Source: Marisa cornuarietis (taxonomy: Eukaryota; Mollusca; Gastropoda; Architaenioglossa; Ampullariidae). From it: DNA of 64,000 nucleotides. Location: the NCBI GenBank assembly GCA_004794655.1, contig SMMW01000627.1, positions 1,577,001 to 1,641,000 on the forward strand. The letters are read 5' to 3'. Positions 36,377 to 48,863 of the stretch are shown here, piece by piece. The notes under the pieces were generated by a model, which saw only the letters and a list, made by a program, of their open reading frames with translations, had not been told where the DNA came from and made no database searches. The position numbers and the translations under genes are program-made. The stretch's first letter is position 1; the number at the start of each line of letters is the position of its first letter.

Positions 36377-38303
36377 AACATCAATCAGCCCGCCCTCTAA
36401 TCCGCCGCCAACATTACCATGTGATCCCCCACGTGATCAAGCGCAAAGATAGGCTAGCCGAGACATCGCAGTCACATGACATGAGGTGTGCCAAGCCGCA
36501 TGAGGAAGTAAACAACGCAAGAGAATTTTCTAGCTGACGATATTCCTAAAGGTAACACCTGCCACGGTTTTCTCTCAAAGTTGGTAAGCACTTCTTACGT
36601 TTATTAGAGCGGCAGTTTTTGATGCCATTTTATTTCAGTGGTTTATTCATTTCTCAATTATTACTTCAACTCGTTTGTTTTTCTTTGACCACAACCCCAC
36701 ACAATGGCCTTGACGCGGACGATTCTCGCAATATTGCAGTAAGTCGCACAATGTGATATGAGTATCATCTAGCGTTGAATGATATTTACTAGTGGTGCGT
36801 GATTTAAGAATCGTTGACATAGTATGATGCACATGATCACCTGTGATTTCAGTAAAAAAAAATTTATATCAGGCACGAAGAACCACCCCCACCCCGCTAA
36901 TCTTTGGGGGAAAAAATTTGGACCAAAAACTATGTGCATAATGTATCTATCTCTCTATACTAAACAGTACTGGTCAGATCTGAAAGCCCTGATGTGGCAA
37001 ATAGTTAGGATCAGTTAAAAAAATTCATCCACATCTGAAAAGTATAATAAAAAAAATGTGCTTTAAAACATCTGGCAGAGCACAATTAAATGCTTTTTAT
37101 GTAAATGTTGATCGAGGTTAATTGTGAACTACGAAGCAAAAAACAACATAAGTAAGAAAAGCACAATATTTCAACCAAACAAAACCTTTTAGTTTAATAT
37201 TGTATTATTACCAAGCTGGTACTATCAATACTAACATGTATGTTACATTATCAAGCAGTACATATATATATTGGAGTAAGCAGTAAAAATACAGAAATTT
37301 TATTAATGAGATAAATGTTATACCAGTATAGGCAAAGGGTGACAGGAACATGCTTATAGCCAGAGGCAAAGACCACATCACTGACAATCACTATTTATGT
37401 CTTGTAAATGTGTGCCATACACGAAGAATTAGTATTAGACAAGATATCAAGATATCTGGCCCTCCTTGTACAAAGTGGGAAAGATTATGTGTTGTGTATG
37501 AGTGCACATGCATGTGTGTGTGTATATATATATATATGTAAGGTCTCTCTGAAGAGTAATGGGACTGATGTCACAAACAGTTTATTTCAATTCCAAACAG
37601 CATACTACATGGTTTCCCCTTCAGGGAAATTCCCCTTAATTTGAATCTACTTTTCCATCTTTCTCTGCCATGCTTCTATGCACTGCTGGACAAGAGTTGT
37701 GGGAGGACAAATCATGGCTGCTTTACCATGACATTGCACCTTCTGACAATGCCCTGAGCATCCGTCAGTTCCTGGCCAAGAAGAACATTGCCATACTGAA
37801 ACAGTCTCACTATTCACCTGATCTTGCTCCATGCAACATTTTTCTTTTCCCCAAGCTCAAGAGGATCAACAAAGGGACCTGTTTTAAAGGTGTGGAGGCC
37901 ATCAAAAGTGTCATGATGAGGGGTATCCCAGAAGAATCCTTCCAGCAGTGCATGAAATTATGTCAGAGAAGGATGGAAAGGTGCATTAGACTCGAGGAGG
38001 AAACCATGTAGTTTGTTGATTGGAATTAAAAGAGGTTGTTTGTGAGCCCAGTCCCATTACTTTTCAGATCAACCTCAAATATATATATATATATGTAAAA
38101 TATGCTTCTACTTGGATTTGTGTGTTAAACTTAAGCAAGCAAACGTATTTATATTGTATAGCCCATGTGCAAAGGCATACCTAGATGAATGTTCACCTCC
38201 ATATAAATATCATAAACTGTCGTATAACATTCACAGATTTTAGGCTTTTCTTGTCTTTTTTTACTTATACACTCATCACATTTGACTGTTATTGACATTG
38301 TAG
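36377..38303. other. Upstream region of the PH-domain gene, with a mariner remnant
   Basis: Apart from the mariner at 37541-38076 there is no supported exon. A possible noncoding first exon of the PH gene could end at AAGTTG before gtaagc (36583), since the ATG exon is preceded by an acceptor (ATTGTAG, 38297-38303). This is inference. Confidence 0.4.
37541..38076 (+). mobile_element. mariner element, internally deleted, nested in TA repeats
   Basis: The inverted ends share AGTAATGGGACTG (left near 37553-37568, right near 38050-38062 in reverse) and are bordered by TA repeats, consistent with mariner TA targeting. The coding remnant (about 37700-38011) is the C-terminal third of a transposase: 'LYHDIAPSDNALS', 'YSPDLAPCNIFLFPKLK', 'IPEESFQQCM', 'RRMERCI'. 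The second and third catalytic aspartates are present; the first, with the DNA-binding domain, is lost. Confidence 0.88.
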
Positions 38304-38340
38304 GTCAGAAGCAAACTAGAGTCACTGTTATTCACTGAAC

Positions 38341-41154
38341 ATGAGTGCAAGTCTGGACATTGCCAAAGCAGGCTGGCTGTATCGTCAGAGTAAGTATTTC
38401 AACCAGGAACTTCATATCTGCATCATATTTTCTATTATTTATCATGTCTGTTGTTAAATATTGGAAAAGAAACATTAAAATATGGTAAATATTTACTATA
38501 AAAGTACACATAATGAATTCAGGTAGTGAATGCTATGGTTGTTATAATAATCATGTTTAGGCTCAGTGCTGCGCAGATGGAAGAAAAACTGGTTTGTGTT
38601 GTACCGAGATGGGGTACTCCGCTATTTCGAATCACCGGAGAGTTCCCGTGCCGAGGAAGTCTTCGTGGTACGCTCTGTTTGCAAATGCATCAAAACAGGA
38701 GATGAGGTAATCAAGAAAATGTGCTGTTATCTTTATAATATAAATATATTTATCTTTATATAAAATACATATATTTATATAGATGACTATGAAAATGTAC
38801 ACACATGCAGATGCAGTGCCCACCCTTTGTTTTCACCTATCCCTTTTTTCTCATGTTGATTTGCCAACCTATCTTCCTATGTTGTTGAGCCCTGAACTGT
38901 TAAGGATATATTTCAGCAAAGCACCCAACCCTGTAAAATGTGAAGGTGGATGGGGAAGGTCAGAGAACAAGAGGAAGGAAAGATAAGCATGAAGTAGGAA
39001 ACTAATGTAGTGGTTTGGCTCCCTTTTGCATGTGTGTGTAACATTTGATTTTTTTGTGATTAGGATCTCTATTGCCTGGCTCACTCTCTGCATGCCAGGA
39101 ATGCATTAAATGGTTAGTTCTCATCACAAAAATAGAATGGCTTGCTCTCAGGTCGGTAATCAAAGCTGCTGGCTTCAAGGTACGCTTGTTTAAAGAAGGG
39201 TAGCTATGATCGTTTCTTTAGCTACACCAGACTCTAAAAGAAGCTAAATATCTGACATTTGTTTTTCTCATGCAGTCAATTTTCAGAACCCCTTTTGTCG
39301 ATTTATAAATATTTTGCTTGCATATGTCTTGTATATTCTTGTATATGCTACATGTGCTTGTATATAACAACAGTAAATTAGTTTCCACTGAGTACTACAG
39401 TGGTAAGGAAAAGTCACCTCTAATACTTTGTGTTCAGATATCGCCTGTAACACCACCTGACGGCATCAGCAGTGCAAAGGCATGCATGATGGAACTAAAG
39501 ATGCGTGATGGGAACAATCTTCTACTGTGTGCGGAGACCTATGATGACATGAAGTTAGTCATTGTATATTTATGTGCGTGCATAGCTACATCTTTATATG
39601 CACTTGCACATCCATGTGTGTGTGGATAGACATGTATTTTTTTAGAAAAAATAAAATGTATTACAATGCATCTACTTGCATGCATAATGTGCTTGATGAG
39701 TGTTTTAAAGAAATGATTGAAGTTCTTTTGTTGTGCAATTTTAATCTAAATGCATTTCTACACACACACACACACATGCACACACAGAATCTTTCTCCCA
39801 CCCCTAACTCCAGAGGGTGAGTCAGAAGAGCACTAAATAATTTCTATGAAATGAGGAAATAAAGTGCCCCTTATTGTGTAAGTGCATTTTAACCCTACCA
39901 GACCTGAGGCCCTGAACCTAACTGTCCCCTATACCTGGGCTCCTGAGCATTAAAGAGAAAAAAATCACTATGATATAGAAAAATGTTAGTTAGATGCAAA
40001 CAAGTGGTTAAAATACAGTGGAACTTGGAGAGATTGTAGAAAATAGGTCTACCTTTCATCTAGCGCTAATATTCCATCTTTGTGTGCCAGTACACTCAGA
40101 AGGATGAGCCTCGTTTCACACAGAGGTACTTCTTTCAAACTGAGCACCAGATGTTGCTTTTCACCTTCTTGCATGGATTGTCTTTGGAGTTTGCTTCTCT
40201 TAATATCGATCTAGCTCTAGGTTTAAGATTCTCCTCACCTCATCACTCAAGCTCTCGCTGTCTGTGTCACTTGAGTCTGAATCAACAATCTGGAAACATA
40301 GTTCTCCCTTTGATTCAAAACTACAGTTTATGCCATTATATTCTTTACTAAGGTAAAAAAAAAAATATCGCCAAACATTTATTTGCTGTGCCCAGTTATA
40401 TGAATACAGATTAAAGCTGTGAAGACTTGTTGGGGTGTTTTTGTATTGTTTATGATGTGAAAAGTTTATGTCTATAGGGCCTGGCAGATAGCACTAGAAG
40501 AAGCCCGAACAATGCAGGCACCAGTGAATGTAATGCCACCTTATACTCGAACGGTGCCTATCCGGTATGAATATGGTTACCCATATGGATATTCTGGATA
40601 TCCAGGACAGGTCATTGCAGGACCACCTACAGGTCATGGTAAGCTTGAAAATGACTTTGAAAACAAGGTATTTCAGGTCTTCAAATAGATCCTTGCTGTT
40701 TTTAAAAATTAACATTAGAATTGTTGATCTGTTTGAATATAATCAATATTATGGCTTTTGATAAATGTTTGCTTAGGATATGTACAAATAAAATGGTTCA
40801 TGCACAGTTGATATGAAGATTTTATAGCCTGATTACAAATTATGGTAAAACAATATTTATGATGTATTAGTGCCACTTTATTGGTCGAAGTTGTAGGAAG
40901 TAGCTGAGACAGCATTTACCGATGATTATCATATATGAGAAAATGTTGGGGATGATGATGACAAGTGTGCTGATGATGAACCTATTTTTGCAGTGGTGCA
41001 GACCCCAAATGGCACAACAGTGATCAATTCAGTCCCTCCTACGCAGGTGGTATATGTCGATGGCTACCCATACCGTGGCTATGACTATGGTGCAGGACTC
41101 ATGACAGGGGCGGTGGTTGGCTCAACACTGATGTGGCCTCTGTGGTTGTGGTGA
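38341..41154 (+). CDS. PLEKHB2: Evectin-like pleckstrin homology domain protein (PLEKHB2 type), complete, five exons
   Basis: Evectins are small PH-domain proteins of recycling endosomes and post-Golgi membranes; vertebrate PLEKHB2 binds phosphatidylserine and supports retrograde transport. Exons 38341-38389, 38561-38706, 39438-39553, 40478-40638 and 40994-41154 join in frame to give 210 aa. The PH domain spans about residues 8-108: 'AGWLYRQSSVLRRWKKNWFVLYRDGVLRYF' in two parts, 'PDGISSAKACMMELKMRDG', and the closing helix tryptophan in 'DDMKAWQIALEEA'. Next comes a Tyr/Gly/Pro linker (YEYGYPYGYSGYPG), then a short hydrophobic C-terminus (GLMTGAVVGSTLMWPLWLW) matching the membrane-associated tail of evectins. 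The ATG is preceded by an acceptor at 38303, implying a noncoding first exon. AATAAA at 42120-42125 ends a UTR of about 1 kb. Whether this is the B1 or B2 orthologue is uncertain; many invertebrates have one gene. Confidence 0.9.
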
Positions 41155-43620
41155 TCTGGTCACCTGAACACCAGTTCTAAAGACTTGATGATGCACTCAA
41201 CAGGAGGTGTAGTACTATAAATGTGGCCAATGGACTTTTCGAGTATAAAATGTGATAATGTTACTGCCATAGTAGTTGGTACTATGTAGCGGCCATTGGG
41301 TTCCTGCTTTGTCTAGTAACATCAGACTGTAGACTACATTTTTCCTTCTATATTTTGTAATGAGTGGCTAGTTTCAGAGATTTTTCTATTTGAATTATAA
41401 TGCATGTGCATGCATGCATACACACACTTACACATTACACACACACACACACACACACAGAAATATATCATCAGAAATCTTAATGTTGTCCTGATAAACC
41501 ATTATTTTGCTTTCAGTAGCTCGTTTTGTGTTCAAATTGTCAAAAAGCATCTTCTCATCTTTGTTACATGTATTTCAGTGTTTTGTGTACCTGTATGGAT
41601 ATGCACATCTACACATTAATGTATGTTTACTTTATTTGTCTTTTTCCCATGTTAAAAATATATAAAAGTTTATTTTGAAAAAAAAAGTTTGCAAACTGTC
41701 AGTTTTAATCTGGTGGCAAGAAGGAATCATTTTATAAGTTTAACCTGTGTTTTCCAGATAAAAGGGTACAATCTTACTACTTTTAATTTACTTCAGTCTT
41801 TCAGTCAAAATATATTGGTATGTTAATAGCATTTTTTGTTGTTGAATTTACATGTGTTTTTAGGTCTAGTCACTGAAGCAGAGTATTGAATGTACAAAGT
41901 AGCAAAATTGTATAAGTATCTAGATGATGTGCAGTGTATGCAGCAGTGCTGTAAAAATAATTAGATTTTTGCTGTAGAAATCCTGGCAAAATTTTATTGA
42001 CAGCATTTATTTTATTTGCTGCTTGTTGCCCACTGTGTCCAAAATTCTTATTTTCTTGCAGAGGTTTAAGCTAAGGTTAGCTTTCAGTATTTTGTTTGCT
42101 TTTCTTATGGCCTTATGCAAATAAAGTATTATAAAAATAAAATAAGTTTTTGACTGAGTCTTAGGATTGAAAATATAAGTAAGAAGACATCAGATGCACC
42201 AACTGACAAGATTGTATGGCTCGTTGATTCTAGTAGCCATAAATACCTTTCATAACAGTAGGCCCTTCATGCCTTTCCCTCGACATTCTTTTGCTTTTAG
42301 TAACTTATTTTGTCCTCAAACTGTCAAACAGTATCTTCTCATTTCCCATCATGGAAACTTCAGATAAAGAACATGCATGTTTTAAATCAACATCATATCA
42401 TTTCTCAGTATGAGGAACAACACTGGTACAAAGCCATTTATTTCTTTATTGTATGAGCCAACATGGTTGAAGAGCACTACACCTATCAACAGCCAATATA
42501 AAACCATTAGATTTTAGTTTTAAAAATCCATATAGATGTAACTGTAAAAGTCATATGTGCGTGTAAATTAGCATATATGCTAAATGCTCGCTGAATGGTT
42601 ACAGCACGGAGTATAACTTCGTGATTACAGACACCACGTATCTCCGCACGAACCAAGATTAACCATAACAAGGCTCACAGAGCTGTTATAAGACAAAGAT
42701 TAACCATAATAACGCACATAGCAGTTATAAGATAAAAAGAACTATAATTAGGCTTGCATATCACTGCAAGAAACAAGATAATAAGGTTCGCAGAATAGTT
42801 ACAGGTCTTCAGACCTCAAATACTTGCACGAAACAAAGATCATAAGAGCAATATCTGTTACAAGTATTTATCTTTGGACACAAAAAGTGACCTCGACTGT
42901 CCTCATTTGCCATGAAAGGAAAAGGGTATGTCTCAGGACGGATTGTCGGATACGCCTTATGGCTTACAAAAATTTGTGACTGGGGGGGAGAGCGGCCAGG
43001 TCTTCCACAGAGCCGGCCACATATTTTTTTTTCCTTTTGACAGGAGCGAAAGCTGAACGAAAATTTGACCGGATATTGTACGGGGAGATGATCATCGACA
43101 TCTGCCGATGAGGTGTCTACTACATTTCGTATACAGACATCTGGGTGGAAATGTTGAAGATCAGGAGTATAACAACTTCGAGGATATGCCACCATGTTAC
43201 GAAGAGTCATCACAAAAATGTAACATATACGAGGGTGGGTAGGGAAGGTGGAGGGGAATAGAGGCTACTGAGTCTGTATGGCAGGACTCACTTATAATGC
43301 CACCACGAGCTATATAGGTGTGACTGTCTCTCGCACAAGAACGTGGGAAACTATATGTAGTACCAAGAAAGCTGAAGAGCAGCGCAAGCACGGGGAAGGG
43401 TGGGTCGGAACAAGAGATTGTAACAGAGGACGCAACCTCCTCACTGATTACTGGACAACATCTGGCGAGTTCCGCCTGTGACGCCATTAAAATATGACAC
43501 TTGCAAGTCACGAACACCTATCGGACTTCTTGATTTAGTATTTATTTCCCCTCCTTACCTAAAAAGAAAAAATGTCCAGGCTATGTCGGTCAGATCAACC
43601 AATTACGTACACACGCACAA

Positions 43621-43651
<31 letters not shown>

Positions 43652-43859
43652 ATCAGAAAGCACATTCAACTTCTTTCAAAAGCATTCGTTGTCAGAATCT
43701 GCACTACACAATTAGATGCTGACATCTCATATTACATGACTGTTGTTCACTGTCGTCCGACACAGGACACCGTTTGTTCACTTAGGTTTCACGATGTTGT
43801 TCACTGTCATGGCGTAATACACGACAGTATGGCATGGTTTACCGTCATCATAATTACAG
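41155..43859. other. 3' UTR and intergenic stretch with a degenerate repeat
   Basis: The PH gene 3' UTR runs to about 42140. From about 42590 to 42870 a loose tandem pattern of roughly 60 bases recurs (GCACGAA.CAAGAT...AACCATAA, ...GTTATAAGA, ...TTGCACGAAACAAAGATC). A minus-strand frame of 134 codons (43213-42809) overlaps it and has no recognised domain. A TG microsatellite lies at 43620-43650. Confidence 0.5.
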
Positions 43860-45110
43860 GATGGCATTGTTCATGTCATCACCTTTACAGGACAGGCTTG
43901 TTCCCGTCATCACAAATCATAGGACAGCCTTGTTCTCGTCATCGTGCATTACGGGACAGGCTTGTTCCCGTCATCATACATTACAGGACAGGCTTGTTCC
44001 CGTCATCATACATTACAGGACAGCCTTGTTCTCGTCATCATATATTACAGGACAGCCTTGTTCCCGTCATCATGCATTACAGGACAGTCTTGCTCTCGTC
44101 ATCATGCATTACAGGACAGCCTTGTTCCCGTCATCATGCATTACAGGACAGCATTGTTCCCGTCATCATGCATTACAGGACAGCCTTGTCCCCGTCATCA
44201 TGCATTACGGGACAGTCTTGTTCCCGTCATCATACATTACAGGACAGCCTTGTTCCCGTCATCATACATTACAGGACAGCCTTGTTCCCGTCATCATACA
44301 TTACAGGACAGCCTTGTTCCCGTCATCATACATTACAGGACAGCCTTGTTCCCGTCATCATACATTACAGGACAGCCTTGTTCCCGTCATCATACATTAC
44401 AGGACAGCCTTGTTCCCGTCATCATACATTACAGGACAGCCTTGTTCCCGTCATCATACATTACAGGACAGCCTTGTTCTCGTCATCATGCATTACAGGA
44501 CAGTCTTGTTCCCGTCATCACACTCTAGAACAGACTTGTTCCCGTCATCATACATTACAGGACAGCATTGTTCTCGTCATCATGCATTACAGGACAGCCT
44601 TGTTCTCGTCATCATACATTACAGGACAGACTTGTTCTCGTCATCATACATTACAGGACAGCCTTGTTCCCGTCATCATACATTACAGGACAGCTTTGTT
44701 CCCGTCATCACACTCTAGAACAGCCTTGTTCCCGTCATCATACATTACAAGACAACCTTGTTCCCGTCATCACACTCTAGAACAGCCTTGTTCCCGTCAT
44801 CATACATTACAGGACAACCTTGTTCCCGTCATCACACTCTAGAACAGCCTTGTTCCCGTCATCATACATTACAGGACAACCTTGTTCTCGTCATCATACA
44901 TTACAGGACAGCCTTGTTCCCGTCATCATACATTACAGGAAAACCTTGTTCCCGTCATCACACTCTAGAACAGCCTTGTTCCCGTCATCATACATTACAG
45001 GACAACCTTTTTCTTGTCATCATACATTACAGGACAACCTTGTTCTCGTCATCATACATTACAGGACAGCCTTGTTCTTGTCATCTTATTGCAGAACAAC
45101 ATTGTTCATG
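43860..45110. repeat. 32-bp minisatellite, about 38 copies
   Basis: The unit is CGTCATCATACATTACAGGACAGCCTTGTTCC in two halves, 32 bases long, with a 30-base variant in which CATACATTACAGG is replaced by CACTCTAGA. Copies are nearly identical from 44220 to 44460 and more varied outside. Because 32 is not a multiple of three and the unit has no stop on the plus strand, all three forward frames stay open over long stretches and read the same 32-residue peptide. The long plus-strand frames (for example 43478-44842) are therefore a product of the repeat, not genes. Confidence 0.95.
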
Positions 45111-45420
45111 TTATTATATATCAGAAGAAATCCTAGTGCTGGCTCGACATCGTTACATTTTTCTTCAATGATCGACTTATTATTCTTTCCTTCCAACAGT
45201 CATTAGTTTTCATCCTCGAAAGCAATCCCTATAGCCAACCACCGTCACAGTCCTGTTGTGCACCCAGAACATGTCCCTTTATATTATCAAAAGAATCTGA
45301 TGCGTACAATTTATTCGCGTCTTTCTTTGAGGACCAAAAGTCTAAAAGCAGTCCGCAAGCACCGATGCCACTGGAGTTTTAGTCAGTGCCAGTCGGCTAC
45401 CACCTGAGCACCGGGACCCG
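45111..45420. other. Upstream flank of secreted-protein gene A
   Basis: Unique sequence between the minisatellite and the TATA box at 45422. No coding content is seen. Confidence 0.5.
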
Positions 45421-45421
45421 C

Positions 45422-45485
45422 TATAAAAGGGATTCCACAGTGTGGGATGACCAGCGTTTGCTGATAATCAACTGGGCTGCAACAG
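45422..45485 (+). promoter_or_regulatory. TATA promoter and noncoding first exon of gene A
   Basis: TATAAAAG at 45422-45429 is followed after about 55 bases by CTGCAACAG and a donor gtgggt at 45486. An acceptor at 46198-46199 (TTTCTGCGCAG) opens the ATG exon nine bases before its start codon. The arrangement is mirrored at gene B (55408-55456), which supports both. The transcription start is inferred at roughly 45450. Confidence 0.6.
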
Positions 45486-46207
45486 GTGGGTTACGATTAT
45501 AGATATGAGGTTCTGAGAGAAAATTTTACTTTTTTTTGCAAGTCTCGATATGCTTGGATACTGAAGGATCTGGCAGGAACCAACGTCCTCCTCTACCCAG
45601 TATTTTGCTAGATATGCTTATTCTAATTAATTCATTTAATGTTTTATATTTTCATATTTGTCTTGTTCTTCTGCTGTTGAGCAATAACTACGAAAGGATC
45701 GAATGACGAAATGGAAAAAGGAAAGAAAAGAAAGACGAAGACAGGAAACTGGTGTTTGATTGATTGAGTCAAAGGAAATGGCAACATATTACTTCTGGAA
45801 ATTGAAATAACGCAAATAAAACTCACCATATGGCAAAGGACATGTGTCACCAAAGATTTTTGTTTCACTCTTTTCGATCATTATGACCCAATATTTTGTA
45901 CCCAATGTTGCCTAAATAGAAAATAAAATAACTATTTTTGACAATGATCCGAATAACAGTTCTATTAGGTTCTGTTATAGCTCTATATGTTATAGTTAAA
46001 AGTTAATTGGAGCAGTAGAAAATTCAGTTTGAGATGCTAGAAAGAGTCAGACCAGCAAAGATAGTAATCATAGTCCGTTACAGTGCTAGTCGTGGTGATC
46101 ATTCGCGTCGTAGCTGCAGACAGTAGCAATAGCATCATGCGCAGGAGGACAAGACGATACCTGGGCGGTTTCTGAAAGAGTCACGTGATTTCTGCGCAGA
46201 CCACAAG

Positions 46208-48792
46208 ATGCGAACTCTGGTGCTGCTGCTGCTGCTGGGTTCCGCCCTCTCGCAGACAACGACCCACAAGCCCAGCTTCTTCCAGAGCCTGGGCAACGTC
46301 TTCTCATCCACCTTCGACTCCCTTTCGGTCTCTGTTCTCACCTGTCTTGTGTTAACTGACAGTCTCTGTTCTCATCTATCTTGTGTTAGCTGACGGTCTG
46401 TGTTCTCACCTGTCTTGTGTTAACTGACAGTCTCTGTTCTCACCTGTCTTGTGTCAACTGACAGTCTCTGTTCTCACCTGTCTTGTGTCAACTGACGACA
46501 GACGATGAGCGGGGATGGTGGTGGTTGTGATAAGTTATCTCGTGTGTCCATAGCTGACAATAAATTTGCTTCGGTGATATTAGACACAATAGTAGAAAAG
46601 GTTCCGTTCATAAGAACATGTATTTCTTTGCTGAATACCGCCTGTGGACACGATGGGATGACTTAAACAGTCGGTTGTTGATGTGCTTGTATGTTTGCGC
46701 ACGTATAAATGAATGTGTGTGCATTTATTGCTGATATTCTACTAAACTAGACATGATTGTATGAACAGACGTGTCTGCGATTTCTAATCAACTTGAAAAT
46801 TAAATTATGTAGAACACGAGGGTTCAAATCCCCTTTTTATCCCATTCTCGCACACGGCGTCACAGGGTCCAATGCTATTTCTTTACAAGGGCCTGCGTCT
46901 TTGTTGGTGAAATTGTTTACTACTAGGGATAGAAGATGAGTTAAGCTTCTTCAAAAAGTAAAAGAATTTTTAATGCAATTTTTAGGTGTGTTTGTATACT
47001 TACAGTGGTATCCCAACCTACTTGTGCTTGTAGGGTAGACATGTAAGAACTGTGTGCGTTTGCACGTGGTTACCTGTGAATGTGTGCACATATATACATT
47101 ATATAAGGTGGATGTTTCTGTATAACGGATAAATCTTTCTCAGGACGCTCTTGGAGGCTACCTCAAAAGCCAGGGCACAAATCTCCTTAACAATCTGCTT
47201 CCCAATCTGGCAGGAGAGTTCCTTCAGAGTAAGCATCTGTATGAATATTTGCCTCCCTGTGTACGTGCGTGCGTGTTTACGTAAATTCGTGAATAGAGAT
47301 AAACTTAAAAAAAAAAGATATGTCACATACTAAGGCCTTCTTACTTCCTCTGATGTTCTTCATTTAATCTGTGACCAGACTCATCTTATTTAAGCAGCAT
47401 ACTAACCTGAGTTTCTCATCTCGTTTGCATGCTTAAGTAAGCTGTTATTAATTAAGTTACTGCGCAATTACTGGCTACAATATTGGTCTGACGAGACCTG
47501 TTCTCACCAACCACACTCGACCTCGACCGTAAGGAATATTCTAAAAACACCAGTTAAAGCAAAGTTTTCGAGGTTGGAAGATTGTGTGCACGCGGGAGGA
47601 GTGGGGTGGGCTATGTGCGTGGTTTTGAATGAGATATACCTGACACCATGTTTGTAATCAACGTGTAGTTTCAAAATGAGAATGTTTGTTGTACACGAGT
47701 TTTTGTCATCAAGTTTTAGTGTTCACGACTAATCTGCTTGGAGAATTTTTTTTTTGTAACTTTTTTAACATTTGTTTTTATTCACGACTAACTGCTCGGA
47801 GAATCTTTTTTGTACATTTTTATAAATTTGTTTTTAACACCACTTGGAAATGAAAGGACTAATACTGACACTGAAACCGATGCCCACCATTAGAATCACA
47901 AAACGACGAATTTCGATTCAGCTCATCCAGAACATTTATTTTGATTTAAGTCCTTCAGCATGTTAGGTTGCGTGTTTAGATTGTTAAGGGTCATCCTCGG
48001 GGTGACAAATATTCGCGAAAAAAATATTGTAGCTTGGATAAATTAATAGTAAATGGGTTTCAGTGAAATGACGGTATTAATTATCAGCTTTCTACAGAGA
48101 TGTCTCCTGAACACGTAGTCTCAGTACATATAGAGGAGTAAAGATGGTGACTTTAGTGCTGCTAAATATGATGGTGGCTGAGCTAATGACGCTGCTGCTG
48201 CTGCTGCTGCTGCTGGTGGTGGTGGTGACCCTCCTCCTCATTCTTATCCTCGTCATCATCTTCTGAAAACAAACACTGCAACATTAGTCGAGTGGCGTAC
48301 ACTTCCACTCACTTCGGTGCTCTGACGGTCGGTTGACTATTTAAAGATGATGTTGACGATGATGTTGACGATAACAGTGTGAAGCTCCAGTCTCTACTGG
48401 CACTCATGGCAATGTTATTGTTGACAGGCGGCCTGTGGAGTTTGATAGATGCAGCCATACACCCGGGAGCGAAAAACGCCACTGGCAAGCGCAACATAGC
48501 TGAGTAAGTAGAGCGTGCTGCTCACGTTAACATCTACATGCACGTGCACGTGCACGAGGGACCGAGCTCACACACACGAAACAAACCCACACATTTCTGG
48601 CCTCCATGCACCTCTCTCTCTCTCTTATATATATATATATATGCGTGTTAGTTAGAAATATCGAGAGATGATTGTTGTAGCTTGAAGCTCACATTTATTT
48701 ATCATGAAAAGGTGTTTCGCGCTTACTGTTAAATACAAAGCAACAATGGGATGACGACATTCAAAACACAACGACAGTACATACGACTACCT

Positions 48793-48863
<71 letters not shown>

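Noticed and set aside
40082..40351. Frame beginning CQYTQKDEPRF in the PH gene intron
   Set aside because: The flanking exons join in phase without it, and the frame ends without a usable donor.
42809..43213. 134-codon minus-strand frame
   Set aside because: It partly overlaps a degenerate tandem repeat, with no domain or splice support.
43478..44842. 454-codon open frame on the plus strand
   Set aside because: It lies on the 32-bp minisatellite; all forward frames are open for the same reason, and there is no start context, splice signal or domain.
43860..45110. CRISPR-like array
   Set aside because: The units are contiguous with no unique spacers, and the DNA is eukaryotic.
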